A DNA stretch of 64,000 nucleotides from CAZSNT01 sp964607765 (GCA_964607765.1 CAZSNT010000016.1:28028-92027); one strand, 5' to 3'; shown: positions 10,401 through 19,692, counted from the first letter of the stretch. The notes: generated from the sequence alone by a model not told the origin. Program-made: numbers and translations.

Positions 10401-11305
10401 GGGTTGGGCTTCTTGAGGTACTCGCACGGAGTGAACGTCAGGTTCCCATGCAGCATGGTCCACGCCCCGCCCGGGAACAGACCTTCGCTTTCGTGGTAGA
10501 GGAACCCGCCGGTTTTCGCGTTGAAGAACGCTGGCGTGGCCCGACCACACGGCACGACCAGAACATCGCCTGTCAGTGCCAGGTAGCCCTGCGGCGAGAC
10601 GCCGCCCATGGTCTCGAAGTGCGGCTGCGTCATGTAGTACGTGCCAGAGCTGTCGTTCTCCCAGATCACAGCGCCCGTGTCCGCGTCCAGACAGCTCACA
10701 ACGATACCTTCGGGCGACCACATGCCGAACGTGGTGTAGGCCCTGCCGTCCCTGACCAGCACACCGGATCGCGCCGGCCAGCGTGATATCATCTGCTCGT
10801 TTCCTGTCAGCCGTTCGTCCGGGATCCGCGGGCGGTACTTCCAGACAAGGCGGCCTTCGCGGCTGTCCAGGCAGTAGACCACCCCGTCGTCTGATGAGAA
10901 CCAGAGCCGCCCTTGCTCTACATGAGGCGCCAGTCGTACCGGACCCTCGGTGATGAAGCGCCACTGTTCCTTGCCCGTCTTCAGGTCAAGGGCACAGACC
11001 GCGTGGTCGCTTGACGACGCAACGAACACCAAGCCGTTCCCAGCGGAGAACGGATACGCGTAGTCAAAGTCAATCCGCTGCACTTCCCACGCCGGCTCCC
11101 GCCAAGCCTGCCGTGGTTTGTGCAACGGCCGGTGAGTCCACACTTGGCGGAGCGGCAGCGTCAGTTCCTGATCCGTATACCCCGTCCGCTTCGCCCCGAA
11201 CAGATGATTCGCCTGCTTGGCGCTGCCCGCTGCCAGCGCACACGCCATCATCAGCTGAGTTACGGCTGCCACTCGAACAGGACGGACTGGGGTGTGACTG
11301 TTCAT
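7436..11305 (-). CDS. PQQ-like beta-propeller protein with internal methyltransferase-like domain and malectin-like C-terminus
   Basis: A 1289-residue exported protein. The start at 11305 is preferred over the longer frame because GAGAGGAG lies upstream and the product begins with a signal-like segment (about residues 7-28). PQQ/BamB-type blade motifs recur, such as LDLKTGKEQWRF, LDSREGRLVWKY and LDADTGAVIWEN, over about residues 50-480. They restart at about 690 (IDAYNGRTLWEK, LDKQTGTLAWQY, LDLATGRELWQT) and run to about 1050. Between them, around 490-600, lies a Rossmann-like stretch resembling a class I SAM methyltransferase, ending in LYRVLRPSGGVAVV, but its glycine motif reads LLGDADASLL and is degenerate. 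The last ~160 residues resemble a malectin-like carbohydrate-binding domain. Ligand and reaction are unknown. It lies 113 bases downstream of the ThuA-like gene on the same strand. Confidence 0.85.
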   Translation of the reverse strand: MNSHTPVRPVRVAAVTQLMMACALAAGSAKQANHLFGAKRTGYTDQELTLPLRQVWTHRPLHKPRQAWREPAWEVQRIDFDYAYPFSAGNGLVFVASSSDHAVCALDLKTGKEQWRFITEGPVRLAPHVEQGRLWFSSDDGVVYCLDSREGRLVWKYRPRIPDERLTGNEQMISRWPARSGVLVRDGRAYTTFGMWSPEGIVVSCLDADTGAVIWENDSSGTYYMTQPHFETMGGVSPQGYLALTGDVLVVPCGRATPAFFNAKTGGFLYHESEGLFPGGAWTMLHGNLTFTPCEYLKKPNPVQPEAAESDISPEASLVAIDTRTREEVFHLHGALQGVVTPDGILNLIGRQKLVSVALKDVLAKAPDSYSAKRGSSEGHFVEINPLRRWETRTGRVYELIQAGATLVAGERGKLSAYAAADGKKLWETTLTGDVRELLVVDGALLVGTTEGETHCFRPEAGASPAVVATQPISVPVSDQTREHTTTLLAAAGAPDGYAVLLGDADASLLTALCRQSEHLWHWAAGDRDVAGIRRQLTSAGLYGTRAAVHNHAAGALPYTDFLANLIMARVDTVDDLAGLPAAELYRVLRPSGGVAVVACPNALRPDVKRWLTAGGLPTAELSSVPVGWRVERGVLPGAGVWTHPYADAGRTGASADRRVRLPLEVLWFGSVGPADIVSRHYRAPPPLAINGRMFVAGLQRLHAIDAYNGRTLWEKALPGVGRWPAAYRGGSIAADAGAVYALQGDTCLRLDQRTGRALLKYQVPEAAKQRTPPTPKAKNVGVQNNAPLWEYLAVTERLILGTYGRPNIRRTWWSQAYPENSVLFALDKQTGTLAWQYEPVNTIDSAAIAVDGDRLFLIDGTADFELHTRPRRRPSQPKDVKLPQSRLLLRIDGAKQGRLLKALDLATGRELWQTAAIGAGQRSLWAARGVVLATPSVSHGDRLKYSGPGLTAFSANGGKVLWTRKTAVLDPLIIGDVVYLPNACELRTGKPIMSRDPLTRAPMPSIPHVTGGCGRHAGCPNLLMKRSGSMGFADLRQGSGTYHYPNMRASCWMNMVPACGLVLAPEGSSSCPCAYNYKTSIALKPADRHNHWGLARRVRRAKTARIRSLHVNLGAPGDKPTVDGEIWYAFPRPSTSGPRGAGGMAPVPRDAPPVEMLSPGPSVQRVACNPDWNAVAGTEHPWLFTYGLRGALVLRITLGAKDARPMPYRVALHFCELEGEHPRSSPFSVKLQGRSVFADIDVVRDAGAMNRALTREATLEVGSALTLEIVPTGTAPLLCAVSVLAAER

Positions 11306-11418
11306 GCGATCTCCTCTCTTTGTGTCAGCGGCCCAATCGAGCCGATGTGGAGACGGCACGTCGGCGGGGTCGCGCCGGGGGCACACGTTCAGGAACACTC
11401 GAGCATTCCGCGCGGAGG

Positions 11419-12456
11419 TCAGTCCAGCCGGTGCTGTGCCGGGGTCGCGCCGGGACGGAATCCGCCAAAGCCATACATGCTCGGCAGGTACTCGCGAACG
11501 ACATCGACGTTGGCCCGCTCGTCGATCTCTCGCTCAAGGCCGACAGCCCAATAGGCGGCATTCACCAGCAGTCGGCGCAGCCCTTCGCTCTCGAGGTCAG
11601 TGGCCGCGCCCATGGTAGTGGCAAAAGCCTGTCCTCGTTCGCCGCCAGGCAGCTGATAGGACTTGATCCAGGCAACGGGCATCATCGGGTCGTTCTTTGC
11701 CCCTTTCACCGGCGCGTCGGTAGGCGCCATGCCTTGGAGTACCTGGCCGTAGACAAGAACGCGGCTGTCGCCCGGAAGCGGGAGCCGCACCGTGTAGACA
11801 TCGGAGTTCCCCCATATGTCGTTGCATCCGCGGACGATCGGGTGGTCTTTCGCTTCCTCGGCAATGATGCCGCGTGTGCTCTCGTGCTTGTGGTGCCCAT
11901 GATGGTTCACCCAGCGTTCCCCAAGAACGACCCGACCGAACCCATCGGTCCATTCCCTCTTCTTGCCGCTGTATCCGTTGCTGTAGTGTTCGTAGGGCTT
12001 CCCGGGTTCGGTCTTGAACGCGTGAGTTGCCGTGCGCAGACCGATTACCGGCTTGCCGGCCATCAGGAAGCGATCGATGCAGGCCATCTGATCGTCAGGC
12101 AGATCCCGGAAACGCGTCAGAATGATCATCAGGTCGGCGGATTCCAGCGCGTCGAGCCCGGGGATGTTCCGCGTATTGCAGGGGTTGATAGTACCATCTG
12201 CATCCAGAGCAAAGAGCACGGTACACGTGAAGCCGTGTCGCGCGGTCAGGATTTGGCCAAGCATAGGCAGGGCTTCTTCGGAGCGGTACTCTTCATCGCC
12301 GCTGATCAGAACGATGCGTTTGCCTGCCCCCGGGCCATCGTGACCCGCGTACACGACCGCTTGCTCGTCTCCGCTTTGGGGCTCCGCCAACGCAGTTGCG
12401 GCCAATACGCTCATTGCACCGGAAACCCGGCCTTGGGTGGGGTCTGCTGCCATCAT
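11419..12456 (-). CDS. ThuA-like domain protein
   Basis: A 345-residue protein of the ThuA (trehalose-utilisation-like) family, which has a class I glutamine amidotransferase-like fold. These genes are common beside oxidoreductases and sulfatases in planctomycete-like genomes, but their reaction is not well established. The core starts near residue 49 with KRIVLISGDEEYRS, and the family pattern continues with KPVIGLRTATHAF and a His-rich stretch (WVNHHGHHKHES). The tandem ATG at 12454-12456 is preceded by AAAGGA and gives a weak signal-like N-terminus ending near ALAEP. The longer open frame upstream overlaps the divergent FAD gene and is rejected as a start. The 259-base divergent gap to that gene probably holds both promoters. 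Confidence 0.85.
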   Translation of the reverse strand: MMAADPTQGRVSGAMSVLAATALAEPQSGDEQAVVYAGHDGPGAGKRIVLISGDEEYRSEEALPMLGQILTARHGFTCTVLFALDADGTINPCNTRNIPGLDALESADLMIILTRFRDLPDDQMACIDRFLMAGKPVIGLRTATHAFKTEPGKPYEHYSNGYSGKKREWTDGFGRVVLGERWVNHHGHHKHESTRGIIAEEAKDHPIVRGCNDIWGNSDVYTVRLPLPGDSRVLVYGQVLQGMAPTDAPVKGAKNDPMMPVAWIKSYQLPGGERGQAFATTMGAATDLESEGLRRLLVNAAYWAVGLEREIDERANVDVVREYLPSMYGFGGFRPGATPAQHRLD

Positions 12457-12715
12457 CTGTCCTTTCCGGATTTGCGGGTCCAGTGGCGTCCTTCCCGGTT
12501 CTCCAGAACGCAGCACCTTCACGGCGACACGGACGAACATAGCACATGTCTGGGGAGACTGCGCCCACGGCGGCAGGCAATGCGGCTGTGCTTGGTGGGT
12601 TGCTTGGTGGTCTTTCCACGTGCGGGGACCGCGTGGTTGCGTTATACTCCCCCTGACTCCAGCGGCACGACCGCAACATGGCCCGGAATGCTCAGCCCAG
12701 GAAAGGACAACGGTG

Positions 12716-14170
12716 ATGGGATGCCCTGACTTGGCAGTGATCGGCGCGGGCAGCGGGGGCTGTGCCGCGGCCCTGGCAGCTGCGCGGCTGGGGTTGAGTG
12801 TCGTGGTGGTCGAGCGCGGCAGCATGCTGGGCGGCACGGCGACACAGGGCGGCGTCAATTGCTGGGAAATGGGCGCCGGCGGCACGGGCATTCCGTTTGA
12901 CATCTACCGGCGCTTGCGGCAGGAACGCCCCGACGCGATCGGCATCTACTCCTACGGCCGCCATTTCAGCTGGCAGGATGCGCAGTACTGGCCGCACACG
13001 CTGGGCAAGGTCAATTTCCCCGGCGGCGAACTGCTGATCGACACCGAACGGCGTTACGTTGACACGCTGCGCCGTCATCTCGGGCCGGGCCGCAGCAAGA
13101 CGGAGGCCTGGTGTCGGGAGCACTGGCACGGCGTCCCGTTCCTTCACGATGCCATGGCTGCCGCGATCCGGGGCATGCTGGACGAGACCGGAAATGTGGA
13201 CATACGTCTCGGCACGGCCCTGGCAGAAGTCAAGACGAGCGATGGCCGCGTTGTCAGTGCCCGTTTCGACGATGGCACGGAGCTGCGGGCGCGGTTGTGG
13301 ATCGACGGCTGCGGTGGGACGTTCTGCCACGCCGCGGGCTGCGAGACGCTACGTGGTGTCGACCCGCGGCGCCGGTTCGGCGAACCCCACGCACCGGAAA
13401 CTGCGTCCGGCGCACTGAATGGTGTTACGCTCATCTACAAGGTCGTGCCCGGCCACGCGGATGCGATCGAGCCGTTGCCTGCCGATGTGCCTGCCGAATG
13501 CTGGTGGGCTCGGCACTTCCCCGCGATGAGCTGCGTGCAGTATCCGGACATGGGGCGTAACTGCAACATGCTGCCGACGATGGAAGGCCGGGAGTACGCC
13601 AGGCTGGGGCAGGGCGCCGCGTACGCCGAATGCAGACGGCGAGTCAGAGCACACTGGCATTTCGTCCAGGCACACTGGCCGGAATTCCGCAGCTTCCGCA
13701 TGACGTGGATCGCACCCATGCTGGGCATCCGCGAGGGCCGCCGCGTGGTCTGCGAGAAGATGCTGACGGAGGACGATATCCTGCGGGGCCTGGCCGGGCA
13801 GACTGACCCGGACATCATCGCCATCGCGGATCACTCCCTGGATCGTCACGGTGAAGGAGGAAGGTGCCCGGAGGTCGAACAGCCCTACGGTGTCCCCTAT
13901 CGCTGCCTCGTCCCCAAAGGCTTACGCAACCTGCTGGTCGCCTGCCGGGGAGCCGGATTCTCCAGCATTGCCGCGTCCAGTTGCCGCCTGACCCGCACCA
14001 TGATGCAACTCGGTCAAGCCGCCGGCACAGCCGCGGCTATTGCAGCAGAACGCGGCATCGAGCTGCCGGATGTGCCGCCGCCCGACTTGCGCGCCGGACT
14101 TCGGAGGCAACACGTGCAACTCGAATGGCCTATGACTGCGGACATCGCAACGCACTTGGCGGGGCACTGA
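12716..14170 (+). CDS. FAD-dependent oxidoreductase
   Basis: A 484-residue flavoprotein of the FAD_oxidored (PF12831-like) type. The dinucleotide motif GAGSGGCAAALAAARLG lies at about residues 10-26, followed by VVVVERGSMLGGTAT. The second conserved block near the C-terminus includes KGLRNLLVACRGAGFS. ATG 12716 follows AAAGGA by eight bases. The longer upstream frame has no homologous character and is rejected. Such proteins accompany sugar-degradation clusters in this kind of genome, but the substrate is not known. No signal peptide is seen. A TATACT hexamer at 12644-12649 could be a -10 element, but no convincing -35 accompanies it. Confidence 0.88.
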   Translation: MGCPDLAVIGAGSGGCAAALAAARLGLSVVVVERGSMLGGTATQGGVNCWEMGAGGTGIPFDIYRRLRQERPDAIGIYSYGRHFSWQDAQYWPHTLGKVNFPGGELLIDTERRYVDTLRRHLGPGRSKTEAWCREHWHGVPFLHDAMAAAIRGMLDETGNVDIRLGTALAEVKTSDGRVVSARFDDGTELRARLWIDGCGGTFCHAAGCETLRGVDPRRRFGEPHAPETASGALNGVTLIYKVVPGHADAIEPLPADVPAECWWARHFPAMSCVQYPDMGRNCNMLPTMEGREYARLGQGAAYAECRRRVRAHWHFVQAHWPEFRSFRMTWIAPMLGIREGRRVVCEKMLTEDDILRGLAGQTDPDIIAIADHSLDRHGEGGRCPEVEQPYGVPYRCLVPKGLRNLLVACRGAGFSSIAASSCRLTRTMMQLGQAAGTAAAIAAERGIELPDVPPPDLRAGLRRQHVQLEWPMTADIATHLAGH

Positions 14171-14269
14171 CCGTCAGACACCGGAAGCCTGGCGATCAGG
14201 TTGGTTTCGGCGTAGTTTACCGGATGACCCGCACGGCGCGGCGTGTTACGTAGTTTGGAGGCAGATACC

Positions 14270-16069
14270 ATGGACAGAAGCCCGGTCATACCTCGCATGT
14301 TCTCGGCAGCCTTGCTGACGTCAGCGATTGTCTCGGCCATGGACGACCTGCCGGCCCATGAGTCGCTGCTGTCCGGCGACTATGTGGACCAGGTGCGGGT
14401 GCAGTCCAACGAGAAGGGCCGAGCCGAGGTGGTGCCGGTAGTGGACCAGAGCTTCCGGCGCGCCGTGCGGATCACGAACTTGCAGCGCATGTCGAAGTTC
14501 TATGATTTCCAGCTGATCGTGCCCACGGGCAAGGCCGTGAAGAAGGGGGACATCGTCCTCGTGCGGTTCTACGCCCGGGGCGAAGCGCCGATGAACGAGG
14601 ATGGTGAGGCGGAAGCGCAGGTTTACTTCCAGAAAAGCTCGCCCAAGTATCAGAAACACCTGTCGCAACGTGTCACCGGCGGGCGGACGTGGAAGCGTTA
14701 CGACTACCCGTTCAAGGTGGCCCAAGCCTACGAGAGCGGAGCGGCGGCGCTGTGCTTTGGCACGGGGTTCAACACGCAGGTCATCGAGATCGGGGGCGTG
14801 CAACTGCTCCGCTTCGACCGCAAGACCAAGCTGCGTGACCTGCCGAGAATGCCGCTCCGATACAAGGGTGACGAGCCGGACGCGCCGTGGCGTGCGGAAG
14901 CCGCCGCGCGCATCGAGAAGCACCGCAAAGCCGACCTAGTGATTCGCGTGACGGACGCGAAGGGCAACGCCGTCCCGGACGCCCAGATCGAGCTGACCAT
15001 GACCCGGCACGCGTTCCAGTTCTCGTCCGTCGTGAGTGTGCCGTTGATCGCGAAGGGCGGCGCTGATGCGGAGATCTACAAAGCGAAGCTGCTGGAACTG
15101 TTCAATGCGTCCGGCAACGAGAACGCTCTGAAGTGGCCGCCGTGGGATGGTGACTGGGGACGCGGCCACAGTCGCGAGAACACCATCGGGGTTCTGAAGT
15201 GGCTGAAAGACAACGGGCTGTACGTACGTGGGCACGTCATGGTCTGGCCGGGATGGAAGAACCTGCCCGAGGCCGTTAAGGCACTCAAAGACACCCCGGA
15301 GAAGATCCCGGACATCGTGTCCAGCCACATCCGCGAGATCGCGGCGAGTACCAGCCACTGCGTAGACGAGTGGGATGTGATCAACGAGACGCGCACCAAC
15401 CACGATCTGATGGACCTTCTCGGACGTGATATCATGATCGACTGGTTCAAGACCGCACGCGAGGCGCTGCCGGACAAAGACCTCTACATCAATGACTTCA
15501 GTATCCTGAACGGCGGCGGGCCCGGCACCAAGACACACGAGACCTACAAGAAGACCATCAAGTTCCTGCTCGACAGCGGCGCGCCCGTGACAGGGATCGG
15601 ATTCCAGGGACATGTCGGCTCAAACCTGCCTGACCCGGCCAGAGTTGTCCGGATCCTCGACGACTTCGCCGAGTTCGGGCTCAAGATGCGGGTCACCGAA
15701 TTCGATGTGAACGTGGCAGACGAAGATGCCCAGGCGCGCTTCACGCGCGACTTCATGACGGCCGTGTTCAGCCACCCCCAGATAGTCGGTTTTCAGTTCT
15801 GGGGGTTTTGGGAAGGCGCACACTGGAAACCGAACGGCGCCATGTATCGTCGGGACTGGGAACCTAAGCCCAATGCCCACACGTACCGGGATTTGGTCTT
15901 CAAACAGTGGTGGACCACTGCGGTGGGGGTGACCGACGCCGACGGTGCGTTCCAGACGAGGGCCTTCCTCGGCGATTACAGGATCCATGTCACCGGCAAC
16001 GGCAAGACCGGTACGAGCACGGCTTCGCTGGGCCGTGACTCCGAGCCGGTTCAAATCGTGTTGAAGTGA
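14270..16069 (+). CDS. GH10-like endo-1,4-beta-xylanase family protein
   Basis: A 599-residue enzyme. GGAGG eight bases before ATG 14270 decides the start, and a signal-like segment follows (about residues 6-25). Residues ~30-200 look like a carbohydrate-binding beta-sandwich. The GH10-like barrel spans about 220-540. The acid/base candidate is E373 in WDVINE and the nucleophile candidate is E477 in RVTEFD, about 104 residues apart as expected for GH10. The histidine-containing strand reads GHVMVWPGW. A short C-terminal beta domain follows the barrel (about 550-599). This large planctomycete-type branch of GH10 need not be a true xylanase. It lies between the FAD oxidoreductase and a HEAT protein, all on the plus strand. 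Confidence 0.88.
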   Translation: MDRSPVIPRMFSAALLTSAIVSAMDDLPAHESLLSGDYVDQVRVQSNEKGRAEVVPVVDQSFRRAVRITNLQRMSKFYDFQLIVPTGKAVKKGDIVLVRFYARGEAPMNEDGEAEAQVYFQKSSPKYQKHLSQRVTGGRTWKRYDYPFKVAQAYESGAAALCFGTGFNTQVIEIGGVQLLRFDRKTKLRDLPRMPLRYKGDEPDAPWRAEAAARIEKHRKADLVIRVTDAKGNAVPDAQIELTMTRHAFQFSSVVSVPLIAKGGADAEIYKAKLLELFNASGNENALKWPPWDGDWGRGHSRENTIGVLKWLKDNGLYVRGHVMVWPGWKNLPEAVKALKDTPEKIPDIVSSHIREIAASTSHCVDEWDVINETRTNHDLMDLLGRDIMIDWFKTAREALPDKDLYINDFSILNGGGPGTKTHETYKKTIKFLLDSGAPVTGIGFQGHVGSNLPDPARVVRILDDFAEFGLKMRVTEFDVNVADEDAQARFTRDFMTAVFSHPQIVGFQFWGFWEGAHWKPNGAMYRRDWEPKPNAHTYRDLVFKQWWTTAVGVTDADGAFQTRAFLGDYRIHVTGNGKTGTSTASLGRDSEPVQIVLK

Positions 16070-16089
16070 ACGTCAGTTAGGTTGTTGTC

Positions 16090-18039
16090 GTGGCTCTCGG
16101 CCGAACTCGCAACCTGGTCATGGCCTCCAGCGTAGGCATCGTGCTGGCTGTTGTCTTGGTCGGGTGGCCCCGTGTCACTCGTTCCCCTCGTTTTCTTCTC
16201 CGTTTCGGTGATTACGAGCAGCAGTGCTGGGCTCTGCGCACGATGGCTCGCGGCAGGTTGATCTCGTGGGATCTGCGACAGGTTGTCAAGGCTCTCGACT
16301 CGCCTGATATGATCGTGCGGCTCAACGCCATCACCGTTCTGGCGCAGACGCACGAGACACGGTTTGCCTCGCCGCTGCGCATCGTGTCGATCACCGACCC
16401 CGAGGTGTCGGTACGCGGGCGTGCTTTGGAGGGGCTCGCGGAACTCGGCGGCGAGCTTGCCTGGCGCACTGTTCTGAGTCGGCTGAATGCGGACGAGCCC
16501 GAGTTGCGCATGGTCGCTGCTGCATGTGTCACGCGCTACGGTCGCCGTGAAGCCCTCGAGCGCTTGGTCAAGCTGGCCGAAACCGACACGTCGGTCGAAG
16601 TCCGGATCCATGCACAGGAGGCCGTGCGCGAACTGCTGCGTTGGTCGGCGCCTCGTGAGGAAACGGACAGTCTGGTTGTACCGGGATCGTTGTTCTTCGA
16701 GGCGGAACACGGCTGTGGCTACCGGCCGAACTTCGAGATAGCGCCGTCTGCACGCGAGCTTGCAGCGCTGCCGGAGACAGCGCGGAGCAACGCCCTGTTT
16801 TCCGGACTTGACGGGTACAGCGGCGAGGGCTGGATCCGCTGCCTTGAGGGCGGTGGCGGCCGGCGCGACTGGCGCGGCCGTGTGTGGACGTCGCTCGACG
16901 TCGGGCGCGCTGACTATCCCCTGATAGTCCCCGAGTCCGGGACCTATCGGCTCTGGCTGCGGGCGTGGTGGATGGACAAGTGCGGCAACTCCGTGAACGT
17001 CTGGTTCGATCACAGTCCGACTCGTGTCTTCCGCGATGATGACCGGGCTCACACGGGATACCGCCAGTGGCGTTGGAGCAAAGACACGCGCACGGTCACG
17101 CTGACTGCCGGCTACCATGTGCTGCACGTGCAGGCACGCGAGGACGGTGTGCGTCTGGATGCGTTGGCGCTGTTGCCCGAGGGCGAGTCCCCGCCCGTTG
17201 GCTCTGTGCCGGCGAATGTACGACCTGCAGCGTTCGCCCCGCCAGGCCTGGAGGTCGTCCTCTCGCGTGAGTCGGAGATCATCGGCGCGGCTAACCGTGT
17301 GCACCTGACCGTCCACGTCCTGCGGCTCGGGCCGCGCGGGCAGGAGGGCGTGCTGGTCCTGGACCCGGGAGATGAGGCCGTGCTCGACTGCGACCGTTCA
17401 CTACCCATCAGCCTGGGGGATGACGAGTGGTCTGAGCGTCGGGAGGTGACTGTGACCTTCCCCGCCGATTCTGCCCGACGGGAGTATCTCTTCCAAGCGA
17501 GTGTGGCGGCACGGGGGCAAGCCGGTGACAGCGAGGCGGCCGTGGTTTTCTCAAAGCCCTGGGACTGGCGCCTGACCGACCCTCTGCCCGGGCGTCGGAA
17601 CGCGATGACGTTGCTGACAGACGAACGCGTGGCGTGGCGCTCGTTCTCCGCCGAGGAGCTCTATGACCGCTACGGGCGAATGGACTTCGAGCGTGTGTTC
17701 GGCAACGGAGCGCACGGGGTCGTGTACTTGCAGACACGGATACTGGTGGACGAGGCCGGTGAATACCAGTGGCTGCTGAACAGCGATGATCAGTCCACAG
17801 TGTGGCTCGACGGGCGCCGTCTGATCGCCAACACGGCGTCTCAGCCTGCGGAAGACAGCCTGGTTCGGCACCGCACGCATCTGGGGCACGGCGAACACAC
17901 AGTCGTGGCAGAGGTGACTCAGTCAAACAGACCAGACGCCCGCAGCCCGACAGGCGACCCCAACTACTGGTTGTTTCGGCTCCGGCTTCGCCGCAGCGAT
18001 CGCGTGCCGGCGCTCGTGCGCGGCGTGGGGTGGGACTGA
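16090..18039 (+). CDS. HEAT-repeat protein with CBM-like and PA14-like domains
   Basis: About 649 residues from GTG 16090. ATG 16120 is an alternative, and neither has a strong ribosome binding site. The N-terminus has one membrane-anchor/signal segment (about 11-26). HEAT-like repeats fill about 40-195 (for example VRLNAITVLAQTHE and VRGRALEGLAELGG). A jelly-roll domain resembling sugar-binding modules follows at about 200-365 (SGTYRLWLRAWWMD, GYHVLHVQAREDGVRLDALAL). The C-terminal part (about 520-649) has the PA14-like pattern EYQWLLNSDDQSTVWLDGRRL. It starts 20 bases after the GH10-like stop, so it is probably co-transcribed and functions at the cell envelope. The role is unknown; protein or glycan binding is inferred from the domains. 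Confidence 0.78.
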   Translation: MALGRTRNLVMASSVGIVLAVVLVGWPRVTRSPRFLLRFGDYEQQCWALRTMARGRLISWDLRQVVKALDSPDMIVRLNAITVLAQTHETRFASPLRIVSITDPEVSVRGRALEGLAELGGELAWRTVLSRLNADEPELRMVAAACVTRYGRREALERLVKLAETDTSVEVRIHAQEAVRELLRWSAPREETDSLVVPGSLFFEAEHGCGYRPNFEIAPSARELAALPETARSNALFSGLDGYSGEGWIRCLEGGGGRRDWRGRVWTSLDVGRADYPLIVPESGTYRLWLRAWWMDKCGNSVNVWFDHSPTRVFRDDDRAHTGYRQWRWSKDTRTVTLTAGYHVLHVQAREDGVRLDALALLPEGESPPVGSVPANVRPAAFAPPGLEVVLSRESEIIGAANRVHLTVHVLRLGPRGQEGVLVLDPGDEAVLDCDRSLPISLGDDEWSERREVTVTFPADSARREYLFQASVAARGQAGDSEAAVVFSKPWDWRLTDPLPGRRNAMTLLTDERVAWRSFSAEELYDRYGRMDFERVFGNGAHGVVYLQTRILVDEAGEYQWLLNSDDQSTVWLDGRRLIANTASQPAEDSLVRHRTHLGHGEHTVVAEVTQSNRPDARSPTGDPNYWLFRLRLRRSDRVPALVRGVGWD

Positions 18040-18183
18040 GCGTGCCAACCGGAAGATGCGTGGCGCGCGAGAGCCCGACCGTCTTGTCCGAAACCGGGTG
18101 GTCGTCCGTCTGTGGGCAGCACTCGGTCGCTACTGACCGCAATCGACACGGGTGGGACCGGGCCATTCCTCGCCTTCCCCGTT

Positions 18184-19659
18184 TCAGTCGCCCCGTCTGG
18201 TCACGAGTATGCGGAGGGCGTCCTCGAAGGCCTGCCAGGTGACGGTGCTGTCGGCAGGCGCGTTGTTGCAGATGAAGGAGAAAGCCAGCCGCTGGTCAGA
18301 GCGCGTCCGCATGTAGCCTGACAGAGCCTTCACCCCGGCGAGCGTTCCGGTCTTGGCGAGGATGCGGCCCCGCAGCTCAGGGATCGCCAGGCGTGCTGCT
18401 AGCGTTCCGGATTCCCCGGCCGTAGCGAAGCAGCGCATGAAGGCGCGTCGGTGCGTTGAGGCGTACATCCGAGTGAGAACACGGAGAGTGGCCGCAGCGC
18501 CGGCTCGGTTGCCGCGGCTGAGTCCTGACCCGTCGGCGCCGACGTAGCCGGGGGACAGCAGGTCGTGTTTGCTCAGGACCTCGCCGATCGCCCGGGCGCC
18601 GTCCGTGTAGTCAGCTTTGCCCCGAACGTGGCGTGCGAGATTGAGGAATGTGATTTCGGCCCGGAAGTTGTCGCTGTGCACTCCCATGTCAGCGAGGATG
18701 TCGGCGAGCGGCATGGACGACAGTCGACAGAGCTCTCGTGTCGGCTTTGCAGCGCTGTCCGTTGTGTGTTCGTCTATTGGGACTCCGGCTTGTTTGAGGG
18801 CGGCCGTCAGATGTGCGGTGTAGTACGAGCTTGGGTCTGTCGCGTCGAGACGCCAGTAGTCGCTGCTGTCGGCAGACGGATTCACGCGGATGCAGTCTGT
18901 CCTTTCTCCGTTCACTTTCACCTTGTCTTGCGTGGCCACCGCGGCTGAGGCCTCGACAGTGAAACCGACGAGGCGTTTGGGACATGATTCGATCCGGTTC
19001 CCGGCAACATCGATGTCCAGCGTATTCTCGTTGAACGAGAGGGCCCAGGCCGAAGGGTAGTGTTCGTTCCTCTGCATGTTGGTCCAACTCGGAGGGGCAG
19101 CTCTCAGGGAGCCGCGTATGCGGCGGATCCCCGCTTGGCGAAGGCGTTGTGCGAACTCCGCAACTTGCTGTGCCAGGCGCTGGCGCTTCTGCTTGATCGA
19201 TGCGTCGCAGGGGTAGCGGGCGGTGAAATGCACGGCTCCCGCTCCCCGGAAGACCAGATCCCCTTCCAGAACGTGATCCACAATCTCGCCTCGCCGCAAG
19301 ACCTGCGTTTCAGGGCAGAAGCCCGGGCCGAGTTCCAACAGGGCCGCTGCCGCGACGAAGATCTTCTGGTTCGAAGCGGGGATGAGGCAGCGGTCGGCCT
19401 CCAACGTGTAGAGCGGCTCTCCGCCATCGGCTGGCCCGATCGCACAGCTCCATTGCGTCGTGTTGAATTCCGGTCGGGCGAAAATGCTGTTGAGTTGGTG
19501 CTGCATCAGAGCGGTGAATCCATGGGCCTGTGTGTCCGTTCCGGTACCGGGGCGGGCGATGCGCACGGGCGATACACAGCTGCATGCGGCCAGGCAGCAT
19601 CCGGCCAGCGCCAGGCGGGGGCCGCACCTGATGGCCGTTGAACGTGTTGGTTGCGACAT
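18184..19659 (-). CDS. dacB: D-alanyl-D-alanine carboxypeptidase/endopeptidase, PBP4 (DacB) type
   Basis: A 491-residue penicillin-binding protein of peptidase family S13, predicted to trim or cleave peptidoglycan cross-links in the periplasm. All three active-site motifs are visible: S96-N-Q-K99 (PASNQKIF), an S-x-N-like segment in GADGSGLSRGN, and KTG in LAKTGTLAGVKALSG. ATG 19659 follows a GGGTGGA-like element and begins a Cys-rich signal with lipobox candidates (LALAGC, LAAC), suggesting a lipoprotein, which is unusual but not unknown for this family. The next gene upstream on the same strand (FAD/HEAT) ends 33 bases away. The 144 bases on its downstream side contain no recognised feature. 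Confidence 0.9.
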   Translation of the reverse strand: MSQPTRSTAIRCGPRLALAGCCLAACSCVSPVRIARPGTGTDTQAHGFTALMQHQLNSIFARPEFNTTQWSCAIGPADGGEPLYTLEADRCLIPASNQKIFVAAAALLELGPGFCPETQVLRRGEIVDHVLEGDLVFRGAGAVHFTARYPCDASIKQKRQRLAQQVAEFAQRLRQAGIRRIRGSLRAAPPSWTNMQRNEHYPSAWALSFNENTLDIDVAGNRIESCPKRLVGFTVEASAAVATQDKVKVNGERTDCIRVNPSADSSDYWRLDATDPSSYYTAHLTAALKQAGVPIDEHTTDSAAKPTRELCRLSSMPLADILADMGVHSDNFRAEITFLNLARHVRGKADYTDGARAIGEVLSKHDLLSPGYVGADGSGLSRGNRAGAAATLRVLTRMYASTHRRAFMRCFATAGESGTLAARLAIPELRGRILAKTGTLAGVKALSGYMRTRSDQRLAFSFICNNAPADSTVTWQAFEDALRILVTRRGD

Positions 19660-19692
19660 GACCGAGTTCCACCCGAGCGATGGCATCCAGAG

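Noticed and set aside
12457..12903. N-terminal extension of the ThuA-like gene upstream of 12456
   Set aside because: The extension is Pro/Ala-rich, overlaps the divergent FAD gene and lacks a ribosome binding site, while ATG 12456 has AAAGGA.
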